Shown one piece after another: positions 10,501 to 22,422 of a stretch of DNA of 64,000 nucleotides; within the stretch, counting starts at the first letter, position 1; the number at the start of each line of letters is the position of its first letter. Below the pieces are notes generated by a model, which made no database searches, was not told the DNA's origin, and saw only the letters and a program-made list of their open reading frames with translations. Location: positions 248,001-312,000 of the forward strand of contig JAPWGK010000031.1 in assembly GCA_029641185.1 (NCBI GenBank), written 5' to 3'. This DNA is from Pseudofabraea citricarpa. Its lineage: Eukaryota > Ascomycota > Leotiomycetes > Helotiales > Dermateaceae. The position numbers and the translations under genes are program-made.

Positions 10501-13500
10501 TGTATGTGGACAGCTGCTTCCAATTTGGTTGCCTCGTGTATCAACTTGTTTGAAAATTAAAGCAAAGCCTATTATAGACAGGCCTCACCGTCTTTTGAGT
10601 TGATAAGCTTTCGATTGACTGGAGTGCATCTACATGTATTATAGTATATAGAATAATGCGCTGGCGACTTGGCCGGTCAAGACGAAGTGTTCCCTGCATG
10701 GTGAGCAGGGGAGCTAGCGGATGGTCCCACGGCTGTGTCACGCTAAACATGAAGGCTTGATTTGTTGTTCCGCCGGGAGAGTCTAGCGGTGTGCTGCTGC
10801 GAACTGCTCATCGCAAAGGGTCTGTGGACAAATCGGAAGTGTAACGGGCAACCCTAACATGACCCGGGCACTGTACATGCCAAACATTTCCTTCCAGATG
10901 TCCCTGTAATCGTAAGGTCTTGCTCGATACAAGATGTAGTATCTGCGAATCTTTTGAGAAACAAGAAAGCGTACAACTCGCTTTCTTTGCTGTCTAGTGG
11001 AACGAACTTAGCAACTATATCAATGAACGAATTTTACACTCGCTTTACTAAAACCTCCAAAACTTGCCATTTCAACTAGATCCAATATCCAGGCTAAGTC
11101 TCAGCGTATATTCCAGTACAAGGTCTGCATACATGAACGAACGTGTCGGGGTGTGGCTGGTGGTGTCATGCGGGAAGTCGTTCATGATAAGCGATTAGAA
11201 GCTACTGGTCGGTTTGCGGTTGGCAGCCCCGTTTGCAAGCATCGTTTCTGGGTTATGGATTTCGACAGACTTGAATTCCTTTTGGGAGCTGCCGCGTTGG
11301 ATCTCTTTTCTTTTGTCTGAAGAATATGCAGTGCCCGCCGTGTTGGCCTACATAATTCCATGCGCACGCCCTGTACCTAACTCAAAGATCTGACATACGG
11401 TCGACTGCGGTATCGTGTGTAAAGATGACAGGTCGAATCTCGTGGCAATGATGCCAGACGATTACACCGTTGCATGCAAACTCCCTCTTTCAAAGCTCGA
11501 GGGTTGGGCTGTGGTGAGGCGTGCAAGATGTTGTGGTGGCCACGAACTTGAAAGTATTAACTGGGCACGCCAGAGAATCGTGTGTTGGAGAAAGGCCGAT
11601 CATTGCTGGGACAAGAGTTCACCGCTCATTCCCGGGCATGTCTGCTTGTGAAATCAGAAACTGCTCGTTCAATAAGGCCTCCAAATTCTGAGGCCCGGAT
11701 GCCATCTCAGCCTTCTGGTAGTGGTGGCTCCACTAACTCAGTGTGAATTGCTCGCATATGCTGATCCTTCGGAGAAAAGGTGTTGTGCTGGATTGGGTCG
11801 ATGGTGGATAGTGGATGAGCGTGATCCACTGTTGGAGGTGATGTGCATGAGGTATGCAAGCGCTTGCTGTAGGCATCACCCGCGGCAGAGTGCCTGCGAG
11901 GCAGCCCGCAGAGCAGGTTGCGAATTGACATTGGCGCTCCTGTTGTCTGGATTATTGGGACGAACGCGATGATCTACTCGCTGGCCATCTGCCAACGCAT
12001 TGATTGCCAGATCTCGCGACGGTTGAGACAGAAAAGATATGGCACAGCTCATATCGCACAACTGCCCCCAATTCGAGGATCGAAACGGAATCAATGAGTG
12101 AAATCTTATATGCAGCATGCATGTCTTGAGTCTGTAAGACTGCAAGTTGACGAGGAATGCCGTTGTCCTTGTGCAAGATTTTTTGCTGGAGGAGGATCCA
12201 AAAATAAAGGACTTTAGGACCTTAGGACTTTACACGTGGTCACATGATACGCTATCTCAAAATAATGTGGTCTGGCACGCTAAGTAAACCATCATCAAAA
12301 TACATAGTGACAACTCAATGCTCTGGCGATAGCAAGGTCCTCGGGGTTAGTCCCACCAGAAACCCCATCAATGGCATTGGCTGTCTATGGGAACAGTCCC
12401 ACGAGAGAGAACGGTCTTCATTTGGTCAAAGCGACACGTGCACCCCCTACGTCAGCCGGCTGCTCCAACGTCTAACGCTGAGAACTGCAAATGCGAGATT
12501 CGATCATAACCATAGCGAGGTATACGTTTTGTGCGACACACCAGCTCGGGTTGCAATAGGTACAAATATGGATCAGGTGGGTGCTTGCAGCATACGGTCG
12601 TACCCGCGGAGATCGGATCAGGATCATGAACGTTCAAGCCTTCTTCCTGGCCCTTTCACAGCCTTGTGCAAGACTGGAATCTGAGAGACTTGCTTCCCCG
12701 GATGGCAAATGTTACCATCACCGAGTAAGTAGTGTACCGGTGTGGCCCATTTTTCGAGGCACAGCATTGTCTCTTTTGTCTCCGGGGGGAGCGGGATATG
12801 CAAATCTGATGGGCAGAGAGCTGCAAGTAGCCTGGAGAGAACCCGCAAACGATGAATCTCCAGAAGGGCGGCGAGAAGCTCATACATTGCATTTCCATGG
12901 CCCTTACATATATGCAAGCTGCCTGTCTATATTCAGGAACCGACGATCCTGGGTATTGGGGTTGAAGTAATCGAGATTCACGAGTCAGCAGAAGCTGAAT
13001 CTTCAGTTGGCATCTTCGGATCTTTGGTTCTGTGGCTTCAGCCTTTGATCAAACAAATCCTACACGTACAAATGAGGAATTACCTCCGTTTTCAATCGAC
13101 CCCAATTGAGTCGCGTGCATTGCATCACGGCGCCTACGAATAAGAAGCGAGCTTGTTCCCCCCCCTCTAGAGTTCTATCCACAAGGCTCCGTCAACCCAG
13201 GATTTCAGCCGCAGTTTTCTTCATGAAATGAGGCCCCCGCGAGCAAAGCAAAGCAAACCCGTTCACAGATAGCCACAGCCGCAGCTATAATTGGGGCTAT
13301 ATAGCACATCCCGTCTGCTGGATGAGGTGAGCTCTTCTGAAGCTTCAGAGCTGCTCTGCACTTTACCCGACACTCGACCCTCGGCCCTCGACCCTCATCG
13401 GCGTCTATGGGAGTACGAACATAATTAGTTTTGTGTTTCAAGGTGCTCTCCTGTCAGCAAGTCTTGATTTCCTGAGTGGCCAGTCGTCTCTATTGCAACA

Positions 13501-14259
13501 GCTCCCCAAACTTTATTCTTGCTGGGTATATGCATCAAGCATCTTGCTATAAACGTGCCGCAGAAGGTACCTTTGATCGTCATGCCGATAGCACACCGCC
13601 AGTATGGTTCACGAATCTGGGGCCGAATCCAAGTCCATCCTGCCTTGTCCCTCCCATGTCCCTCCCATGCTGGCTATACTTGGTCCGCCGGTCAAAGGAC
13701 GACCCAAGCCCTACCTACACCATACATCCTCACCTTCACCTTCCGACCTTCATCCTTCACCGTCTCTTTGTCGCGCGTAATGTCTTTAAAGTGCGGCTGC
13801 TCGGCTGCAAGGCTGCCCACCACATCGGCAGGGACTTGTCCACAGAAGAAATAGTCGCAAACTGCTCCAGACACACTAGACAACCTTGCGTGGATTCGGG
13901 CACTCTCTTACCTTGACATGGAACGTGTACGGCAGCTTGCATTAGGGTCTCTTAGTTGTCAAAGTGCTGTGCTTTGGCGGCCGAGTTGACGAAGGAGTTA
14001 TAAATGTGAGAGCACATAACCCCCACCTCCTAACCACTCCTGCTATAAAGCCCAGTCTCTGCACTCATGCTATCTCCAACCTACATTCTATACAGATATT
14101 GTATTGCAGTTCAGTATAGCGGTTTCCATCTGGAGTTTTGTTTAGTCTTGCACGGTATATACGTCCGACGCTACCAGACACCGAGACTTTCAACACCGCT
14201 AATCGTCACACAGCAATACACAATACTACTCCTCAGAATTTGTCTCGTAATATCTTGCA
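7588..14259. other. 6.7-kb stretch without a supportable gene
   Basis: Many open frames up to about 185 codons occur, but none shows a recognisable domain, consistent codon periodicity or a splice partner. Visible features are a purine (GA-rich) tract around 8110-8180 and a GATGC/TTTGC short repeat run near 9410-9445. Base composition is mixed rather than strongly AT-rich. It could hold non-coding RNA, a very divergent gene or old relics. Confidence 0.5.
14044..14050 (+). promoter_or_regulatory. TATA box of the small basic-tailed protein gene
   Basis: TATAAAG lies about 210 nt before the ATG at 14260, followed by a pyrimidine-rich stretch. Position and sequence fit a fungal core promoter with a leader of some 170 nt. 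Confidence 0.45.
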
Positions 14260-14942
14260 ATGAAAACCAATATGGCATCAAAATCGCGTACCTCCTCCAT
14301 ACAAGCTCAGAACGCATCAGCCGAAAGGTGAGTGTTATACCTCAAAGTTGCTTTTACGCACTATACAAGGAAGACGATTGACATGTCTTCAACAACAGTT
14401 CTCTCGCTGCTACACCCACACCGACAGTATATCTTTCTGCTGTCAGCTATCAGCGCTATTATCACTCATCCACCAACGCGAATACATTCGAGACTAACGG
14501 CAACGACAACACTCCAGCCGACAACATCCACCAACTACCTCATCACACCGCTTACCAAGAGGCCTATTTCTATCCTGGGCAGTTTGATTCCACCGTCAAT
14601 TATGTCCCGCTGTCGTACCAGCCTGAGCTCGGCGATGATGATTTAGGCTTAACAAATGGTTACAATACTCCTGGCATCAATGCTCCAGATATCGTGCATG
14701 AACAGAATAACAACTACGGTCCCCCACCTCAAGTTTCCTATAAAGCTCAACCTGGTAGTTATGATGTCCAAATCAACGAAGCAGCGACGGATGACATGAC
14801 TCTGCGATGGTCGTCCGAGCAGTGGCCTCTCGAAGAGGCCACCGCTGGTATGCGGCGAAACGATAGCAGGCGACAACATAACAGGAAATTGAAGACTACC
14901 CTTGCCGATGTTGACCAAAAGCTCAAGGCGAAGAAGCGATAA
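14260..14942 (+). CDS. Hypothetical 203-residue protein with basic C-terminus
   Basis: Two exons (14260-14327 and 14399-14942) joined by a 71-nt intron (AAAG|GTGAGT ... CAACAACAG|T) give 203 residues. I do not recognise a family. The first two thirds are rich in Asn, Tyr, Pro, Gln and Ser and look disordered; the last 35 residues are charged and basic (MRRNDSRRQHNRKLK, then KLKAKKR at the end), resembling a nuclear localisation or nucleic-acid-binding tail. A TATA box sits at 14044. The exon junction preserves the frame and the downstream frame stays open, which supports the model; internal alternative starts are possible. The function is unknown; a nuclear regulatory protein is only a guess. 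Confidence 0.55.
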
Positions 14943-16057
14943 AGTAGAAGTGGCTGCATCCCGTTAGCTGGTGTTACAAAAAAAAACGTTGGAGTGTAGG
15001 ATTTGGGGAATACGAGGGTACACAAAAAGGGTATTACATGGGATGAAAATCGTTTTAATAATTGTCGTTCTTTTATTACTTTTCCTATCATTCATTTTTT
15101 CTTCCTCTTTTGTCTTCTTTTATGTTAAGTGTCTGTCTCTCTTGGTGCTCTTTTTGTTATTATTTTTGCTATCGTCGAGTTGTTTTTTGGTATTAATCTT
15201 GTATTGTTGTCGCTCTGCTATAAGGGCCAGATAGAAGCATATTGGGCTGCTCTGTCTATTACTGTTTATTATTTAGTGCCACTTTTCATAGAAGTAGTCA
15301 TTTTTTGTTTTTGTACATCAGTCTGCTTCCCTCAAATTAATTATGCGGCCTCGTCAAACTCATGGATCAACAAAGCCATGCTGAGTCTGACGTCAAATAT
15401 CTCTGTCGGCGCACAACATGTCAACAAGCATACTATGTCTATCACATGAAAATGTAATAGTAGCCCTTGCACAAGTCTGATGAGATCTGAAAGAGACTAC
15501 TATTTCGACCTCTGTGTATCGTTGCGCAGTGACGCACCGCCATTACGTTACGACACTCCTGCAACCCATTTCGAGATCCGGCTTATCTTAGCGATCGTGT
15601 AGCCATCCACGCATGCATTCACGCTGGACCTTGGGGTCCAAGTCGTCAAATCAGCAATTCTCGTTTTGTGCATGAGCGTAATACGGTACCGTGCGTGCAT
15701 GCGTGCCATGCAATGCAGCCTTGCGTAGCTAGCTAGATATGTTGGTTGGATGTTGGCTATCTTAGCGACGAACAGTGTTTATCCAACACTCTTTTCGTTC
15801 TTGGGGTACGAATGGGGAAGGAGGAGGTGGTATGGGAAGTAAGGAGATTGATCTTCACTTCATCAAGATGCGGTGTTCGATTTATTGCACAGATTCGTGA
15901 CGTTCATTTCATTTCATTTCTTGGTCTTCTGTGATACAGCCTTTCTGAGTACACCATGCTCGGACCTAACAAACTAGCAAAGCGAAACCAGTACCATTCC
16001 ATATCGGTTTACCAGCCCCTGGAGATGCCTGGGAACCACCACATGATTGATAGTAAT
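14943..16057. other. Intergenic, T-rich then mixed
   Basis: 15050-15330 is strongly T-rich and probably contains 3' UTR of the upstream gene. Around 15590-15740 there are short GCATGC/GCATGCGTGC and TAGCTAGCTAG palindromic words. No coding exon was supported. Confidence 0.45.
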
Positions 16058-16840
16058 TTAGGCATCGTTACCATCAAAGGCGTGGATAACGGGCTCAAGC
16101 ACATTGGTCGTGTATTGGTTAGGCTCGTTGCCAATGTCATACTCGCAGGTAAGGAAGACGCCAGGAAGGACATGGTTCTCATCAAGAGTACAGTCCACGG
16201 CAGCGCAACCAACTTGAGTAGCCGACTTCCAGATCAACTGGGTGAAAGCAGAGACCTGCACTGATATTAGCACCTTTCATGGGATACAAGCATAAGCATG
16301 CACACTTACGAGGTTGCCGAAGTAGTCAGTGGAGGGATCAATGGAATAGTCGTAGCTAAGAAAATTTGTTAGTTTTCATCTGATGCGAGGTCATGCACGC
16401 GTGTATGGACTATCAAACTTACGCATCGCCCATGCTATGCCACTTCTCAATTGCCTCGTCCGTCGTATTGGTGCCCATGTAGAAGTGCTGCTGGTATGGG
16501 GAGGTCTTGGTGGGGAAGTTACAGGTACCGCTAACAGTTGCTGCGTAGAGGGCCATGGTGTTGTTCCACACAAGCTTGGGAGCGCCGTGGAGTCCGCGGA
16601 AGTAGTTGAGGCAATCAAGAGTGTGGTTTGGGATGACTTCACGCTCAGCCCTATACGACACGCGCCATCAATGCATTAGCCTCGCGCGCAACATGGGAAG
16701 AGGGTTTGCCTTGGCATGTTGACCTGTACTTACTTGATCTCCTTGGAGACGACGCCACCCAGGGCGGGTTCGGTCAGGATCAGAAGCGAGATGATCGCGA
16801 CAAGGCCGGTAAAGGCTCCGAGGTTCTTGAAGAACATCAT
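16058..16840 (-). CDS. Secreted CAP-superfamily (SCP/PR-1-like) protein
   Basis: Four exons on the minus strand (16734-16840, 16423-16650, 16310-16355, 16058-16255) give 192 residues; all junctions are GT-AG and in frame. The start MMFFKNLGAF precedes a strong hydrophobic signal peptide ending near LTEPALG; an in-frame ATG at 16930 would add 30 residues ahead of it and is less likely. The CAP fold is shown by LNYFRGLHGAPKLVWNN, TDEAIEKWHSMGDAYDYS, FTQLIWKSATQVGCA and CEYDIGNEPNQY. Cysteines expected to form the sandwich disulphides are present. The residues of the usual CAP cavity are missing: the HN at the start of the domain, the GEN glutamate and the histidine of GHFTQ are all replaced (the latter reads SAFTQ). 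Family members in fungi bind sterols or act at the host interface; the role here is unproven. Confidence 0.85.
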
Positions 16841-17827
16841 GGCGTAGACAGCGAGGGTTTCTCGATGGGAAGATTGACTTGAGGTGAGGTTCAAAGGAGT
16901 GACTTGGTTGAAAAGGAGGGGTTTTGTCAAAAGAGTGTGGTGTTGTTGGTTGGTTGGAAGATTGAAGTTCTGGAATGCGGAGGCTTGCCCTAAGTTTAAG
17001 TCACACGTGCTCCCCCCTGATCTGGGGATTCACCCGGTTTAGCAACCACGCGCTCCTGCTTTGCCTGTCGTGTCTAAAGTCGCTACAGGCGAGAGACACT
17101 TTAGCGAGCATCTTCCGCATCTTGCTCCGTGACCCGTCGCTTATGTTGGTGCTTTCATCTCACTTTGAAGTTTGAAATGGATGTCCAAAGTTATGAATGT
17201 TGATTTGAAGTGGCTGATGTTTCTCTGATAGGCATTTGGTGCTAGAGAAGTAGATAAGTCAGTCTGTCACAGCTTCCCCCAATGTTAAACCAGCTGTTGC
17301 CATATCACAAGCTCACAGCCTATTATTCTGCTCTATTTAAGCACATAAGAATTTTATATGGAACATGCTACATAGGATAGGTACACCATAAAAATCGAAT
17401 CTACTTAAGATCCAAATGCTGCACAGCATCTAACTGGCTTTACACGAATCTTCTTGATTATCCTGTCGCTCTAGACGAGTGAGCCAAACCACCATCTCGG
17501 AGACAGCCGTGGAGACCCAGGTTAATGCCCCAGGGGTTTGATAAGCTATTCTTTAGTCCCAAGCCTGACGCATGGATCTTCCCGGGGAGCCGGACATCCT
17601 GTCATTGGAAATTTAGTTCCCCGTGCGCACAGGCTCTTGCAGATTATTTACACCGCCTTCACAACGACGCGGGACGCGTCTCGCATCGCGAATCATTACA
17701 CATATCCTATTACTACATCTAATTTTCGGAGACCGTCCATGTTCAGAATGAACGTACAGGCAATGGTGGCTCCTTTTCCCCGTCAGGTATATCCATCAAC
17801 CTTATCACTTGTTGTCCTTTCTACAGC
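16841..17827. promoter_or_regulatory. Divergent intergenic region
   Basis: Lies between the minus-strand CAP gene and the plus-strand coiled-coil gene and probably holds both promoters. An upstream frame (ATG about 17740) with a possible GTATAT...TACAG intron would enter the next gene out of frame, so I did not add it as an exon. Confidence 0.4.
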
Positions 17828-18844
17828 ATGCTGACAAGGCGAAAACAGCCATATCCTGAGGGGCTGATTTCAAGGCTGTATCCGCGAGAAATGCAGGATG
17901 ACAGCTTTCTAATGCGCCAGTTCTTCAAGACGAACTCTAATGATGGCATCTTCTTGACGTGTCGCACATGCCATCATAATGACCGTAACGTTAGATTTTT
18001 GGACGATCAGGTATCTCTGTTTCTTCAACATCTTGAATATCATGGCATCTTCATACCCAAACAAACACAAACACAAAACCAAGGCAGCTTTTCAACCTCC
18101 GGAGCTAGCACCAGTCATGTACAGTATGACGAGCCTCCACCTATCAATCCTCAGAATCAATATCTAGTTACACCCAGCAACTACTCATCCATCTATGCCC
18201 AACCTGTACAAGGAGCTGCACCCTTATCTCATCCACGAGATTTGAACCCTCCAATGCCACATCGTGTTGCAAAATCAGGACACAGTCATGCGCACCCCAA
18301 GGACAGTGGCTTTAAAAAGGCAAACGTAGCAATCGAGGGGCTTCAAGAAAGGGTTGCTTCCTGCGAGAAAATGGAAGGGGCTTGCATGGATAATGTCGTC
18401 CAACAAGAGAGCAAGATACGTGAACTTCAACAGATCAATATCGACCAAAGACAAAAGATATCTCTCCTAGCCTCTCAAGTTGACTCCTTGGTGAGAGAGC
18501 TTCAGGTCCAGAGAGACAGCCAGAGATTTCTCATGGAGAAATGGGGGAAGAAGGCGGAAATGGACACGCAATGCATAGAGGATCTTCACAAAATGCAAGC
18601 TGCTGCAGAGAAAATCCACATCGAAAGACTAGAGATCCTCTCCAAGTCAACCGCAACCCGGATGGAAAATCTGGGGGCAATAATTCAGGGCCAGCAAGCA
18701 CAGCTAGATTCATTTGCGCATAAACAAAACGAAACACAACGCCACCAGAAGCGGAAGTTGGACGAATTGGAGGACGATCAAATTGTCATCCTGGGAGAGT
18801 TGAAGAAACAAGATCGCAAGCTCGCAAAGCTTCGCCAAACTTGA
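17828..18844 (+). CDS. Coiled-coil protein with N-terminal CxxC...HxxxH motif
   Basis: A single open exon of 338 residues. Near residue 44 a CRTC pair is followed about 20 residues later by HLEYH, a spacing that could bind zinc like a divergent C2H2/BED-type finger. Residues 75-155 are Gln/Pro/Ser-rich and probably disordered. From about 165 to the end the sequence is heptad-like and charged (LQERVASCEKMEG, QKISLLASQVDSLVRELQVQ, KLDELEDDQIVILGELKKQD), giving a long coiled coil. I do not recognise a named family. The ATG is directly preceded by ACAGC, so a 5' exon cannot be excluded. The best guess is a structural or DNA-associated fungal-specific protein. Confidence 0.65.
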   Translation: MLTRRKQPYPEGLISRLYPREMQDDSFLMRQFFKTNSNDGIFLTCRTCHHNDRNVRFLDDQVSLFLQHLEYHGIFIPKQTQTQNQGSFSTSGASTSHVQYDEPPPINPQNQYLVTPSNYSSIYAQPVQGAAPLSHPRDLNPPMPHRVAKSGHSHAHPKDSGFKKANVAIEGLQERVASCEKMEGACMDNVVQQESKIRELQQINIDQRQKISLLASQVDSLVRELQVQRDSQRFLMEKWGKKAEMDTQCIEDLHKMQAAAEKIHIERLEILSKSTATRMENLGAIIQGQQAQLDSFAHKQNETQRHQKRKLDELEDDQIVILGELKKQDRKLAKLRQT

Positions 18845-20526
18845 GGGAATTCATATGTTAGACTTCAACTCCGTGCACATATTACGAATCACGATGGCGC
18901 TGGTGGGTTTGGACGTATATACTTGGGAGGCATCAGGCTTTTTTTTGTTTTTTTGCCTGTAAACAGGGAGTTTTTGAGTAGATGTATAATTTACATTGGC
19001 TGGGTGCTTATGCATATTTTATACGATGTAACTAGCAGTAAGCAATTCGTAGTACGTTGGGGATTATTAGATAGAAGGCCACCCTTTTCCTTGAGGCTAC
19101 TTTATAACCATGGACGTTCTGGTTACTATCCGGAGTATGATATCACAAAATGAAGGTATACTCACGTGACAGGCGAACTGAAGGTCATAGCTCCCTCGGT
19201 GTTTGCGTGTTCTCTTACATTCAACAATTAAACCTCGAGACCTCGGGGCTTGGAAATGTCCGAAGACCAATGGTTCGTCCTATGCCGGAGTCCATGAACA
19301 TACAGTACAAGTAGGAGAACGATCCAGGAGAAATAAGTCTCTACCGGGTCTCCCGTCACCCGACGCCCCCAGCATAGCCTGCAGAGAGTAGGTTCCAACT
19401 TCCAACTCCTTCAGAACCTTGTCTATGTTCTTACCGAACCCAACTGTTATATTAAAACGCACTGACCCAAAATAGATCTCGAGCGCGAGTAAACCAAATC
19501 GATGTGGGCGACATGAACGAGTACGAAGCCTTAAACAAACCTGTTTGTTGGGCCAATATCTGCCACCCAGTGACCACCCTGGAATGATTGGCACGAACCT
19601 TTTGGCTGTCTAATTTTCGAGGAATGTACAGTATGGTATCCAAATGTGGAGTTGCTACCGAAACCCAAATAAAGCATTGTCGATTAAGTATTATGATTGT
19701 TTGGGCCGATTCTTCGGCGCGAAATCGCAAGAAACGGCTTCGGGAACCACTACGAACTATATGCTTGTGCATTAATTGGTGGAAAATCAAACGTTCTTGA
19801 TTGCCTTTCGAAAGAAGCTTGCGGTTTTCTATATTCGGCTGTTGAATGGCTCTGGGAGTTGTGACGGTAAAGTGCAATCTAGATTTAATTCCACGACTTG
19901 TTTCAAACAACCAGCGAGTACGAGAGTGATATTCACTCAACAGTGAGAATTCTTAGGTCGCTTCGAAAACCCTTGATTGGAGAATCAAGCAATTGTTCAG
20001 AGGCTGTTCTGCCAGTCGAGTCGCCCAAAGGGCCTCAATAACGAGATACCAGCCAATGAGTGATAGTAGCCACTCAGGGGCTGTGGTTCAGAAGTTAGCC
20101 TGACGCGGATTGCCTGGGATTTACGGTGAACACATCAATTACTAGTTGTGGGAAATTATATCCAACATCGAAGATGGCAGGGTTTTGGATACGCAGCTCT
20201 CCGAGTCGGCATAATCATTGTTACAGCAGTGTGCTCATCCAGGCTGAAGATTGGCTGCCTGGATGGCGAATCCTAGTACCAGAAATTTTCTATGGGTCAA
20301 AAGTGTTTGCTGTTGGAGGTCCTCATGATCACAAGTTGCTAGGCGCCCATGGTAGGTGGGAGAAAAGAGTGTTGGTCCAACAAGGCACCACAGTAGTGGC
20401 TGAGCATTGATGAGGCGCAGCCTACGAGAGACGATATGAAAGAAGCCCCCATTCCTCACATATGCTTTGCAAACACTTTTAAAGTTTGACTAGTTCTTTA
20501 CTTGCCTCCCCAAAACTATTATCACC
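18845..20526. other. Intergenic, no gene seen
   Basis: Several overlapping frames of up to 160 codons occur on the minus strand (19280-19940) but have no recognisable motif and no splice logic. The last 100 nt probably hold the promoter of the next gene. Confidence 0.4.
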
Positions 20527-22422
20527 ATGTCTTTCGGATGGAGTGCGGGCGACATTGTCTCGGCTTGCATATTAGTCAAAGATATCGTCGACTCTCTTGA
20601 TGCGACAAGAGGCTCAGCAAGCCAGTACCAGCAAACCAAATTATTTTTGGACAATCTGAATGGCACTTTGAACATTTTGAAGATGATGACGGATTCTCAT
20701 TTCCAGGGAGAATGCGAGGAAAACATACGGAGACTCATTGAGAGTATGAATAAACCCATAAACGATTTACTTGCCATGATCAAGAACTACAGCAGTGCGT
20801 TAGGGAGAGACACGACAATGAGCGAATCCAGGAGCTTCCCAAGGAAGTTGAAGTGGCAATTGTTCGATTCGAAAGAAATAGCAAAACTTCAAGATGCTAT
20901 TGAAAGACAGATCAGCAATCTGAATACTGGCCTTGAAGTACTCATTCTGTGAGTAGATATCCTTTTCTTTAATGCAATGTTTAGTTCAATATTGAGCATC
21001 AGCTCTCAAAGACTATACATTCTCGACCAGGTGTGCATTCAACAGCTAATAAGTTCAAAGCAAAGCCTTAAAACTACTCCCAGCCCAAATTCAAACGATA
21101 GTTACGACTACTTTCGATGAAAAGATGAAAGATGTCGCCCAGAAGCCTGATGTGCAAGCCATAAATGTGGGTATCGCAAATATAAATCAGCATGGTGGTA
21201 CGCTTGTGCGCTATTTCAAGGAGTACATGACAACTACAGAAGCCAGTACACAAAACCTCGAAGAAGTCAGCCGCAATATTCTAGCTCGCACGCATCTTAT
21301 TCTGGAAACCTTGGAAAGGCAAAGAGAGACAACACTCCCGCAACGTGAGGCTTTAGAGCCAGTATTATCGAGGCGAAGCGGTTTTCCACCAACACATTTA
21401 ATACCGTCTATACATGACAAACAAACTGAGATCAGTCTCTGCCTCGCAGCTATAACACAAAGCAAATATTTATCAGTCTCGACAAAATTTGAGTCATTGG
21501 ATGATACATGGCGACCTGATGTAAGGCTGCATCGGAAGCTAAATACCTGGTGGACTTATGATTTGACGAGCTTCCTTTGGATCAAAGAACCGGCGTATCG
21601 TAGACTTTCGAAGAATGCTATTGCTGTCATAACTGCTGCAAACAGATCACGAGTTCCCACAATGCATTGCAGATTCCAAGCACGTTCAGATGATCAAAAT
21701 GTGGAATCTGGAGATTTACAGTCGATGGTGGAGGTCCTGTACTCTGCGATCTACCAACTTGGCATGGCTCTTCTCAAAGCAAAGAGTTCTGAATGGAATC
21801 TCTCTCCAGCAAGGTTTGAGCAACTGAATGGTACTCCAGAATCGATCCCTACAGCTCTAGCGTTAGTGCGCGATCTCATCGGAATCATACGTGGCAGACA
21901 AATCATAATTTTGTCTGGGTTCGAGACGTTCGACGACAAAGACAACGCCACTTTACGTGAGCATATCTCTGCTCTGCTTGAAATTCTTCGTCCCTCCAAC
22001 GAAATCATTGAACTAAATATCATTAAGACTTTGGTCTTCACAACCGGACCTGGCCCAACTATACTAGAAGAGTCTTTGGGAAACAATGAGAAATTGAATC
22101 TCTCTACCCCAACCAAACAATGCTCTTTCTACCCGTTGATTTTCCCTCACCAAACGTCAGAGATATCGAGCAGAGCAGAAGACTTGTACTAAAGGCCTAC
22201 CTACATCAGAAGCTAACAGAAGTTGCCAAGACCCTTACCTGCTATGCTATTTCTGTTTTTCTAAGCCAACAATGCAACAAGACTGTGGTTGTCGCACATT
22301 TGTCTACACCAAACCCTATTGCGGTTGCCGATAGTCACAAGAGAACAGATGGGTGGATTGCCAATACTTTAAAAGCCTGGGTTCATTATGGACAATGGAG
22401 ACAAGGCACATTGCCGATTTGA
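20527..22422 (+). pseudogene. NACHT_N/STAND-like gene with disrupted frame and lost Walker A
   Basis: Exon 1 (20527-20948) begins MSFGWSAGDIVSACILVKDI, the typical start of the fungal helical N-terminal domain found on NACHT/STAND proteins. A GTGAGT donor follows. The only acceptor that keeps the downstream frame is the weak TTCAAAG at 21060; the better CAG sites lead to stops. Exon 2 (to 22192) continues with a helical linker and a region resembling the entrance of a NACHT P-loop domain: SFLWIKEPAYRRLSKNAI stands where families have LWIxGxPGSGKS, so Walker A is gone, and QIIILSGFETFDD sits in the Walker B place. At about 22110-22190 the protein-like signal moves to another frame (LFLPVDFPSPNVRD...) and runs to 22422. 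Either a frameshift or an unrecognised small intron is present. No C-terminal repeat domain follows, so it is probably a decayed or stripped-down incompatibility-type protein. Confidence 0.6.

Noticed and set aside
15590..15740. GCATGC/TAGCTAG palindromic words as an operator or element end
   Set aside because: Short, unspaced and away from any gene start; likely incidental.
17740..17787. Possible 5' exon for the coiled-coil gene (ATG about 17740, GTATAT donor, TACAG acceptor)
   Set aside because: Joining it would put the downstream exon out of frame.
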